From Tolypeutes matacus (taxonomy: Eukaryota > Chordata > Mammalia > Cingulata > Chlamyphoridae): a DNA stretch of 64,000 bases. Both the position numbers and the translations under genes were made by a program. Numbering within the stretch: position 1 is the stretch's first letter; each line of letters begins with the position of its first letter. This document shows positions 56,334 to 64,000 of the stretch, one piece after another. Location of the stretch: positions 7,991,866 to 8,055,865 of the forward strand of contig JAKSZT010053881.1 of assembly GCA_026826555.1 (NCBI GenBank), written 5' to 3'. The notes under the pieces are model-generated. The model did not search any database and had not been told where the DNA came from. It was given only the letters and a program-made list of their open reading frames with translations.

Positions 56334-56349
56334 CCTTGACACATTTTTA

Positions 56350-57190
56350 ACTCCTAAGTACAACGGTTAAATATAGGTAATTATCAAATATCAAACCACC
56401 TGAGAATTTTTCATGACTAGTACAGCTTGACTTGTCAGAGAAAAAGATGATTTCCCTTCAAATCAGCCTTTAGGATTCAGATTCTTAAAATGTTTCTTAC
56501 TTTTGGCATCAAAAATTTTAAAACCTTGTCTCTAGATTTTTGAGTAGCATGATGACCAAATAAAGTGTTATTATTCACCTCTAAGGCTTAGTCTATAATT
56601 TTGAAGTTTGAATTTTGAACAGGCCAAATCCAACATGTAAATGAGTTTTATTTGCCCACAGAGTGTTTTTTTTTTTTTTTAATTTGAATTTATTGACAAC
56701 ATTTAAAAATCAGGAAATTTCACTTTAAAAATCCAGGTGTCCAGTTTCTCTTGAAAAAGCTCTTAGTAGCTGTGCCTTGCACAGTTCATAAAGACTAAGG
56801 CCTAAGTGGAGGCTGTTCTCGTTTGCCAGGCCATGCTCACTGGCTGGGTCTATATCCACTAAGGGAAAGGAATGCCTTTTTCTAATCTGCACAAGATGCT
56901 ATATAGACTGGCAATGACACTGTCCCTGGGCCTTCATTCATACATGGAGGCAATTTCCTAGAGCAAGTGGGGCAAAGCATCTAAGCTTGAATTTGCTACA
57001 GCCCTCACCACTCCCTATTATTACACTCCTGCTTCACCCTATTATGTTACCTGCCTGGTTTCTTTAAAGACATACAAGTTTATAAATTTTGGTCTGCGTC
57101 CAAAGCAACTGATACCTCTGATTTATTAATCTAAATTACATAATTTTAAATTCACTTTGGAGGACGTAGGTTGTTTATCTTCGTATACCC
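56350..57190. other. No gene seen; possible old DNA-transposon remnant near 56600-56800
   Basis: GAATTTATTGACAACATTTAAAAATCAGG and a downstream CCAGTTTCTCTTGAAAAAGC segment recall an old mammalian interspersed repeat that I cannot name. The rest looks unique. Confidence 0.35.
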
Positions 57191-57194
57191 ATAC

Positions 57195-57365
57195 AAACTC
57201 TTAGCAGTTAGGTTTTACAACCAGGTAGACCTGGGTAGCTGACTAATATTGGGAAATCTCTGTGCATCAATTTCCTTATCCTGTAAAATGAGATGAATAT
57301 TTTACTTAAACGAGATGCAGTAATAAGTATAATGCAATGCTTGGTATACACTAGGGTGATAGATG
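57195..57365 (+). mobile_element. MIR SINE fragment
   Basis: Sense MIR: CAACCAGGTAGACCTGGG, CATCAATTTCCTTATCCTGTAAAATGAG, TGCTTGGTATACACTAGG. Confidence 0.65.
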
Positions 57366-57369
57366 ACCG

Positions 57370-59235
57370 GAAAATATATTTAAGGACAAAAATTTATGGA
57401 GACCATGGATGTCATCACTGACAGTCCATAAATGAATAAGGCAAGGATGGAGTTCAATGGCTTTCCACCACTATTTCTCCTTAAAACAAAAATAAACTAG
57501 GATATACTAGGAAGATGAACTTACTCAGCTGTCCCCTGTCAGAAGAAACACACAATGATTTTGGCAGGGCTTTCTCAGTGGGGGAAACAAGGTAGTTGGC
57601 ACCCTCTAGTTAGCCAATTTGAATCTAAAATATAAATGCAAGTAAGATTTGTTTATCCTAAACCTTTCTTTATGACAGCATATCAGTATCATTCACACAA
57701 AGGTAGCATCACTATATATTGTGCCAGTCTCACATGTTTTACTTGCCTTTGAAAATATGCAACACCAGTTCAATATATTCTAGTGATAGAGGTTTCTCAT
57801 TTTTATACTAGTACAACTGGAAAATGCAATGCTACCTCTACGTGTGTAATGTAGCACAAAGTTATGCTCACTGAGGCATACAATGAGAATGTGTCAGTTC
57901 AGAGGGGGGAAAAGCTCCCATCTCTAGCAAAATATCTTACACTAAAAATTATAGCTATTCTAATGCAAAACTTACTAAGTGATAAGTGAAAAAAAAAAGT
58001 GCCTTCTTGTTGCAATAAATACTTTATTACACAGGTCTGGTTTTATCTACCATCTTTTTAAAGGATATGGATTGTTTTAGCTGCTTAAAAACTAGACAAT
58101 TTGTAATCATATATTCCCTAAAATGGAAGGTTCTGTTTTAATCACCTAGATCTCATGCTGTTGGAAAAAAATGTTTTAGATACTTCTTTGATACGTATAT
58201 AAATGCTTTGTTTTTTAAGGAAAGAAGGGAGAGCTTTCTATTTCTATCAGTGAAAAGGCTAAGAACAGAACTACCGTTGGTTGGCTCTTCTTATTTGAGT
58301 AGGTGCCTGGAAAGGGCCAGGTGGTGTTTATGCAGATGACTGAGCAAGTTACAATGTGTTCTTCCTTTTGGATAAAACATTAGTGTATCAGATGTGACAA
58401 ATCAGATGTTCATCTTCCGCACTTCTGCATTATTTTACATTGAGAATTAGATGATCTGCTGGCTTAGCTTTTTGCTTTTGTTTTCTTCTTGAGAGCAAGT
58501 TCATAAATAAAGTTCTCTCTACACTCTGCATAATCATAGTCTCACAGAATAGCTAACTGGCTTGGTAATATAATTAAAACTATACCTATCTTGCATCGTA
58601 CAAGAGAAAAAGCACGTGTTCTGAGTAACAAGAACACACCATTCATATACTCTAAGAGCTATTTAACATATATCCATCCCTGTACTTTTGCTGTCAAGGA
58701 AAAAAGTGGTCTTCCCATAAACATCTTGAGATAAAGCACTTGATGCTCCATCGTCCAACTAGGAAGTTAGCATTTGCTGATGACCAAAGCGCAAGGCTCA
58801 AAACCTTCCCTCACTGTTCACAAAACAAACTTCTACTTCCAAAACCAAAAGGATTTGTAGATTTTATAATATTTTAAAATCATACTTAAAAGTGTCCAAA
58901 AATAATTTTTAAAATATCCAGATAACATTCCCACCCACAGAGTTTGCAGTAGCATTGCCTCTATTTAGCATTATCAAGCATTCAGCCTGCACCAACTCCC
59001 CTTGGCTACTCTTCACAGCACTAGCATTTATTCCAAGAGAAAACAGTCAGAGGTTCCCCCATGAGGGCAGATTTCAAATAAGATTCCAACTGATAGTGTC
59101 CTATGCTCTTTCGTGTATTTGGTGTCTTTATATTGAGCGTTCCTGTTAAGAATGAGAACAGCACCTTGTCGCTACTGAGAAATTTATAGAATTAGACAAG
59201 TGAATAGTTTGAGTCCTAAAAGTTCTATTAAAGCT
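57370..59235. other. No gene seen; likely unique sequence
   Basis: The longest stretch here (about 1.9 kb) with no recognised repeat. Short open frames (for example 58955-59149) have no domain. If a host gene spans the window, this is a place to look for conserved non-coding sequence. Confidence 0.55.
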
Positions 59236-59239
59236 CTTA

Positions 59240-59530
59240 ATTCATGCATCCATCCAACAAATATTTTTTGAGTCCCTATGATGTGCAGTTCAAGATAAGA
59301 CCTTTACTACCAGGGGAATTGGAGGAGAGGTCTATTAATAAAAGCCATTAAGAGAAATATAAGTGTACTATTAGGAAATATCAGAGGTTAGGCAGAATCA
59401 GTGAAGACCTTATGGGAAAAGTAGCATTTTTGATGAGCGGTGGAGGATAGATAGGCTCTAAGATGTGAAGACTGGATGGAGAGAAAGTGTCATAGGAGGA
59501 AGGAGTAGTCATTCCAGACCTCTTAAGTGA
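59240..59530 (-). mobile_element. L2-like LINE fragment
   Basis: The plus strand has CATCCAACAAATATTTTTTGAGTCCC and, further on, TGGGAAAAGTAGCATTTTTGATG and GTCATTCCAGACC, in the antisense order of L2-type 3' sequence. Confidence 0.5.
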
Positions 59531-59699
59531 TGTATTACTATGGTTGTCATCAATAATAATAAAGATTAACATATTTAAGTATATTTATAAAATATCTTTA
59601 TATGTTAATATGAAAATGTTCATATTTAACATATTTTTATTTATTAATAACTACTTGTGTCATTGTTGATAATAATTAATGTATTTTAATGACAATACC

Positions 59700-59950
59700 T
59701 ATCATAATAGCTCACACTTACAAAGTGCTTTACAAAACACTTTGTCTTTGTGCTACTTGCTATTCTAAGCTACACAGCAACTCATTTGATGTTCTCTGTT
59801 TTGAGAAGTACTATTAGTATCCCCATTTTACAAATAGAAAGCTAAGGGAGAATAAGCAACTTGCCCAGGGTCACACTACAAAAAAGTTGAGGACAAAGGC
59901 AGTCTGACTCCGGAGTCCATGTTTATAATCGCTATGCTCAGCTACTACGA
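59700..59950 (-). mobile_element. MIR SINE
   Basis: Antisense MIR: CCCCATTTTACAAATAG, GCAACTTGCCCAGGGTCACAC, CTCCGGAGTCCATGTTTATAATCGC. Confidence 0.75.
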
Positions 59951-60009
59951 GATGAAAGACTATGGGATCAAATGAGATCATAAATTACAAACGTAGAATG
60001 TCAGATTGT

Positions 60010-60225
60010 TCTTTTTTTAACTTCTTTCTAATCATTTCCTCCCCCTCCCCATCCCCTCTGCCACCTACAATCATCTTCAAAGTCTTTTCTCTTCTACCTC
60101 CTTAATGTCGCTATCCTCTCCTACTTTCCTTTCCACTGCCAGACTTTAAGCTCTCATCACCTCCTACTAGGATTATTACCAGAGCTTCCCTTTCCAATTC
60201 ATTCTCTATACCATCAGCTCTACGG
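60010..60225 (+). mobile_element. L2-like fragment
   Basis: Pyrimidine-rich sense L2-like sequence (CACCTCCTACTAGGATTATTACC). Low certainty. Confidence 0.35.
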
Positions 60226-60284
60226 TATCATAAGCATTTGTGAAGTATGCTGTAAATAATTTGCTCTTGATCATAGTTAATTTT

Positions 60285-60430
60285 CCAAAGTTTATGAATG
60301 GCTTTACCAATGACAGCATTGAATGAAGATGATAAAATTTGTCCATGGTCACATAGCTACTGAGGTCAAGAATGGACTTTAACCTAGGTCTATCTGATGC
60401 TCAAGTCCCTACTCTATCCACTAGACTACA
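60285..60430 (-). mobile_element. MIR SINE fragment
   Basis: Antisense: TTGTCCATGGTCACATAGC, CTACTCTATCCACTAGACTAC. Confidence 0.55.
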
Positions 60431-60444
60431 CTGCTGTTCTTTTT

Positions 60445-60705
60445 TTCTTTAAAGGTTTATTTTTATTTATTTATGCCCACCTCCCCCGCCTTGCTGCTTG
60501 TTCTTGCTGTCTGCTCTCTGTGTCCATTTGCTGTGCATTTTTCTGTGTCTGCTTGTCTCCCTTTGTTGCATCATCTTGCTGCACTAGCTCTCCATGGGCG
60601 CGGGCCAGCTTGCCTTCACCAGGAGGCCCCGGGAATCAAACACGGGGCCTCCCATGTGGTAGACGGGAGCCCATTCCCTTGAGCCACAGCTGCTTCCCTG
60701 TTATT
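60445..60705 (-). mobile_element. DAS-type SINE, inverted
   Basis: The minus strand reads GGGAAGCAGCTGTGGCTCAAGG (A box), a B box degraded to GTTTGATTCCC, GGAGGCCCCGGG-type arms retained in part, and a body with GAGCTAGTGCAGCAAGATGATGC, ending in (AAATAAAT)n. The two T-rich flanks (CTGTTCTTTTTTT at about 60432 and CTGTTATTC at about 60699) suggest a target duplication but are low-complexity. Confidence 0.8.
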
Positions 60706-60709
60706 CTTT

Positions 60710-60825
60710 TTTTTTTTTTTTTTTTTCCTTAAGCCCAGTTTCTCTATACTCAAATAATCTGAAGAAAGTATCTTATCTACCTCTTTGCCCATGGCATTTT
60801 GAAACTAATTTTTTTTTTCTTTACA
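60710..60825. other. Unassigned short interval with T tract
   Basis: A T-run at about 60705-60726 followed by unassigned sequence. Confidence 0.4.
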
Positions 60826-60829
60826 CACA

Positions 60830-61562
60830 CTCCATATCCACTGAACATACACTCCTTTTTTGTCCTTTCCCTTATCCTCTGGTAACCTCTAATCATCTAC
60901 TGTCTATCTCTGTGGATTTGCTATTTCTAGACATCTCTTATAATTGATATCATACAATATTTGCCTTTATGGGCTTTGCTTATTTCACTGACCCTAATGT
61001 TTTCAAGGTTCTTCCTTGTAATTGTGTGTCTCAGAACTTCATTCTTTCTCATGGCCAAAAAATTCCATTGTGTGTATGTACCACATTTTGTTTATCCATT
61101 CATTTGTTAATGGACACTTGGGTTGTTTCCACCTTCTGGCTATTTTGAAAAATGCTGCTATAAACATTGGCAAACAAGTATCTGTTTGAGATCCTTTCTT
61201 TGACTATATAACTAGAAGTGGAATTGTCAAGTCATATGGTAATTCTATATTTAACTTTTTGAGGAACCACCATATTACTTTCCACAGTGACTGCACCATT
61301 TTACATTCCCATCAACAATACACTAGAGTACCCATTTCTCTACATCCTCTCCAATACTTATTATTTCCCATTTTGTTTAAATAATAGCCATCCTTATGGG
61401 AATGAAGTAGTATCTCATTGTGGTTTTGATTTGCATTGCCTGTGGCTAATGATGTTGAGCATCTTTTCATATGATTATTGGCCATTTGTATATCTTCTTT
61501 GGAAAAATATCTATTCAAGTTTTTGCTCATTTTTTTAACGGGATTTTCTTTTTGTTGCTGCA
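60830..61562 (-). pseudogene. Antisense L1 ORF2 C-terminal remnant
   Basis: The plus strand gives the antisense of the L1 ORF2 end: CCTCTAATCATCTACTG, TTTGTTTATCCATTCATTTG, GACACTTGGGTTGTTTCC, TATCTCATTGTGGTTTTGATTTGC, GGCCATTTGTATATCTTC. It continues at 61976-62018 (GGATATTAAACCCTTATC) after a MaLR LTR. Confidence 0.8.
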
Positions 61563-61564
61563 TT

Positions 61565-61975
61565 GTAAAAGTCTTACTTTGACTGAGCTGCTGTCACAAA
61601 TACCATATAAGGGTTGGCTTAAACAACAACCATTGATTTACTCATGGTTTCAGAGGATAGAAATCCAACATCAAGATATTAGAAAAGCTTGCTTTCTCCC
61701 CCAGAGACCATAGCATTCAGATACTGGCTACCAGCAATCTTTGCGGTTTTTTAATTTTTCTATCACATGGAAATGTTCTCTCCTTTCCTCTGATTTTCCA
61801 GATTCTGGCTCTTTATAAAATCTCCAATAATGTGGATTACGATTTACCCTCATTCAGTTGGACAATACCTTAACTAAAAATAACAACTTCAAGAGGTCCT
61901 ATTTAAACTAGGTCCATGCCAACAGGAATGCAGATTAAGATTAAGAACATTTCTAAACAGGTACTTATTCAATCT
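61565..61975 (+). mobile_element. MaLR-like LTR inserted in antisense L1
   Basis: CTTTGACTGAGCTGCTGTCAC, GGGTTGGCTTAAACAACAACC, TTTATAAAATCTCCAATAATG, and the end CAATCTACTACA follow the MLT1/MST order. It separates two parts of one antisense L1. The exact 5' boundary and duplication are unclear. Confidence 0.7.
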
Positions 61976-62018
61976 ACTACAGGTTCTTTCTATATTCTGG
62001 ATATTAAACCCTTATCTG
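61976..62018 (-). pseudogene. Antisense L1 ORF2 remnant, continued
   Basis: TTCTATATTCTGGATATTAAACCC is the next expected antisense L1 piece after 61562. It ends where the younger sense L1 begins. Confidence 0.75.
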
Positions 62019-62021
62019 AGG

Positions 62022-62045
62022 ACTTCCGGGAAGATGGCGGACTAG
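62022..62045 (+). promoter_or_regulatory. ETS- and YY1-like sites at the L1-B 5' end
   Basis: ACTTCCGG (62022-62029) is a consensus ETS-family site and AAGATGGCGG (62031-62040) is a YY1-type core. A YY1 site near +13 is known in human L1, where it sets the transcription start. The matching place in L1-A has decayed (AAAGATGACATC). Confidence 0.55.
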
Positions 62046-62221
62046 TAAGACACGGGAATCTCTTCTCCAGAAAAATAGCTAGTGAACAGACTAAAACAGC
62101 CCCGAAATAGATCTTCTAGGGTTTAGGACAGCATGTGACGGCTGCACACCACCCAAAGGAGAGAGAGACAAAAGAGGGAAATCGCGAAGACAGAACCAGA
62201 ACTGTGAGTTGGAACCAGCAG

Positions 62222-62259
62222 CCGCTGCTGCTACCAGCACCCGCTGCTGCTACCAGCAC
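62222..62259 (+). repeat. Two 19-bp tandem units in the L1-B 5' UTR
   Basis: CCGCTGCTGCTACCAGCAC occurs twice in succession (62222-62240, 62241-62259). Confidence 0.95.
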
Positions 62260-62345
62260 CCTCCCCCACAGTCTTTAGAATTCTCAGGCTTCTGGGCCTG
62301 TGACTACAGACAAAGGGGGCTCCAGGGATCTACCACTCCCTGAAA

Positions 62346-62720
62346 GGGGAGAGAGAGGGACACAGTATTAGGCTGACTCAGGTTCTGACCCACAAATTTG
62401 GGCTGTGGAGCCCCACGGACCTTTCCACACGGTGGTTTGCCCTGGGAGCCTAGGAAGGACTGGAGAAATCCGACCCTCACAACCTCCCTCTCTTCTAGCC
62501 TGAACTAATTGTTGAGGACTCCACAGGAGAGGGGAGAGAGAGCCTGGGGCTGATCCTGCTTTTGACTCACAAGTTTGGTCTGCCCTGTCCCAAGAGCCCT
62601 TCCAGGCCAGGTGGGGCTGCGCCATTATTTGCCTTGGAGCCTGCAAGGGGCTAAATATATACAAACCTCCCAATCTCCTCCACTACTAACAGGGGCTGAT
62701 TGTTGAGGATTCAGAGGGGA
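62346..62720 (+). repeat. About 187-bp tandem monomers in the L1-B 5' UTR
   Basis: GGGGAGAGAGAG recurs at 62346 and 62531. ACYCACAARTTTGGKCTG and TTGCCYTGGGAGCCT-type segments recur at the same spacing, and a third partial unit starts with ATTGTTGAGGA (62508, 62699). The arrangement is like the promoter monomers of mouse L1, seen here by eye only. Confidence 0.6.
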
Positions 62721-63164
62721 GAGGAAATATTTCCTACCTGGGAAAAGGGAGGGGGCTACCAGAGAAGACTGGAGAACTGTCTCATAAAGTTCGAATTACA
62801 AGGCTCTTAGCCCCCAGACAGGAAGCTCTACAACATTGATCTGGTCTGTGTCACAATAAATACACTCCGACCAGGCATTGAATTGAGAGCTGCCAACAAA
62901 CGCCATCTCCTGGCAGACCAAGGAAGTGCACATAAGAAAACTAAATAAGAGAGGCTTTTCCTGGCCTCTATAGCCTCCCTGCCCAAGGCCCTAGGAAACA
63001 CTCTACAACCAATTACTGGGTCCAGTGCCCAGTTTTGAGCAACCAGCAGGACAATCCTAACAATCAAAGTTGAGCCAAAAAATGGTAACTCACAGCCTCC
63101 TGCCACAAAAACCCTATAAAAGAGAAAGAGATAGAGCATCTAAATAAAATACAGTAAAAAACAG

Positions 63165-64000
63165 ATGCCTAAACACCAACAAAAAATTACGAGCCATACT
63201 AAGAAAATAGAAGACATGGCTCAAGAAAAGGAATACATCAAAGTCCCAGAAGACATGCAGAATTTGAGAGAACTAATCAGTGAGATGAGAAAAAATTTCC
63301 AAAATCAAATTAATGAGATGAAAGACAATATAGTTAAAGAAATAAATGACATCAAGAAGACATTGAGCGAACGCAAAGAAGAATTTGAAATCCTGAACAG
63401 AAAAGTAACGGAGTTCATGGGAATAAAAGACACAATAGGTGAAATCAAAAACACATTTGAGGCATACAACAGCAGACTCAAAATGATAGAAGAAAGAATA
63501 AGTGACACCAAAGACAGAGCAGCTAAAATTGAAGAAAGAAAAAACCAGAGAGAGAAAAGAATGGAAAAAATTGAGCAGGGGCTCAGAGACTTGAATGACA
63601 ACACAAAACGCAACAACATATGTGTCATGGGAGTTCCAGAAGGGGAAGAGAAAAGAAAAGGGATAGAAAGAGTATTTGAGGAAATAATTGCTGAAAATTT
63701 CCCAACTCTCATGAAAGAAATGAACTTATATGTCCAAGAAGCACACCGTACCCCAATGAGAATAAACCCAAATAGACCTATGCCAAGACACATACTATTC
63801 AGAATGTCAAATGTAAAAGATGAAGAGAAAATTCTCAGAGCAGCAAGAGAGAAGCAAACGATCACATACAAAGGACGTCCAGTAAGGCTTAGTGCAGATT
63901 TCTCTTCAGAAACCATGGAGGCGAGAAGACAGTGTTATGATACAATTAGGAAACTGAAAGGGAAAAACTGCCAGCCGAGAATTCCTTATCCAGCAAAACT
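63165..64000 (+). CDS. L1 ORF1 protein (ORF1p), 5' 278 codons, open to window end
   Basis: ORF1p is the trimeric RNA-binding chaperone of L1 ribonucleoprotein. The frame opens at ATG 63165, the first ATG after an in-frame TAA at 63141, and stays open for 278 codons to the edge. Residues about 30-145 are a Lys/Glu-rich heptad region consistent with the coiled coil. RNNICVMGVPEGEE at about 149-162 fits the start of the RRM. PRHILFRMSN begins at residue 207, entering the C-terminal domain, and YPAKL ends near residue 279 just at the edge, as in other mammalian ORF1p (about 340 residues). The Kozak context is weak (C at -3). No stop or frameshift is seen, unlike ORF1 of L1-A. Confidence 0.93.
   Translation, partial: MPKHQQKITSHTKKIEDMAQEKEYIKVPEDMQNLRELISEMRKNFQNQINEMKDNIVKEINDIKKTLSERKEEFEILNRKVTEFMGIKDTIGEIKNTFEAYNSRLKMIEERISDTKDRAAKIEERKNQREKRMEKIEQGLRDLNDNTKRNNICVMGVPEGEEKRKGIERVFEEIIAENFPTLMKEMNLYVQEAHRTPMRINPNRPMPRHILFRMSNVKDEEKILRAAREKQTITYKGRPVRLSADFSSETMEARRQCYDTIRKLKGKNCQPRIPYPAK

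Larger units (their letters stand above)
62019..64000 (+). mobile_element. Young L1 (L1-B), 5' end, cut by the window
   Basis: A full 5' UTR and ORF1 without stops in sense orientation, starting GGACTTCCGGGAAGATGGCG, the same start as L1-A (15164). The element is inserted into an older antisense L1. ORF1 is uninterrupted to the window edge. ORF2 and the 3' end lie outside, so full length and activity cannot be judged here. Confidence 0.85.

Noticed and set aside
63305..63916. 203-codon minus-strand open frame at the right end
   Set aside because: It is the antisense shadow of the intact L1 ORF1 at 63165-64000.
1..64000. A multi-gene novel defence or metabolic system
   Set aside because: The window is mammalian repeat-rich DNA with no clustered host genes; only one possible host exon was found.

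Overview
The window is mammalian nuclear DNA, most likely from an armadillo (Xenarthra, probably Dasypus). The main clue is many copies of a tRNA-Ala-headed SINE with a (TAAA)n/A-rich tail that matches what is known of the armadillo DAS SINEs. Ancient mammalian repeats (MIR, L2, MaLR and ERVL LTRs, hAT-Charlie elements, HAL1/L1M) lie under younger L1s and DAS SINEs. The DNA is AT-rich, shows no bacterial gene order, and looks like intronic or intergenic sequence. The species is inferred from repeat content, not from a database search.

Layout. 1-6240: an antisense, decayed ERVL-type provirus, read on the minus strand as LTR, gag-like, protease/RT-like, integrase and dUTPase, with an unrelated sense LTR (3171-3871) inserted in it. 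6293-7340: two MaLR-like LTRs. 7350-10800: an old sense L1 split by a 1.7-kb xenarthran-type repeat whose 3' end recurs at 25.8 kb and, inverted, at 34.4-34.9 kb. 11.1-13.7 kb: a MaLR LTR, a long DAS SINE and HAL1/L1M sequence. 13741-14647: an inverted/sense pair of L1 3' UTR arms between near-identical direct repeats. 15164-21984: a near full-length but dead L1 with a target duplication; one DAS SINE sits in its ORF1 and another in its 3' target duplication. 23.4-27.2 kb: HAL1/L1M with SINEs. 29.2-31.8 kb: an L1 with three nested layers. 32-35.7 kb: hAT, MIR and L2 relics. 37-38.5 kb: two SINEs with target duplications and a hexamer repeat. 39.2-42.6 kb: HAL1 carrying an MLT2-like LTR (with a 10-N gap) and a solo LTR with a perfect 5-bp duplication. 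43.4-49.8 kb: L1, L2, MaLR and MIR relics, one candidate coding exon at 47442-47617, and an L2 split by another solo LTR with a perfect 5-bp duplication. 50.1-54.6 kb: MLT2-like LTR, antisense old L1, L2 and three SINEs. 55.6-62 kb: an antisense SINE doublet, an unidentified antisense poly(A) retrocopy, MIR/L2 relics and an antisense L1 split by a MaLR LTR. 62019-64000: the 5' end of a young L1 with an uninterrupted ORF1 that runs off the window.

Function. The only clearly open protein-coding sequence is the L1 ORF1 at the right end. The only candidate host coding sequence is one 176-bp internal exon. L1 proteins are the likely source of the target duplications around the DAS SINEs: most start with a run of A, as expected for L1 endonuclease cleavage. 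I found no operon, CRISPR array or other gene system. The notable content is layered transposition history, an apparently young L1 with a tandem-repeat 5' UTR, and a few sequences I could not name.
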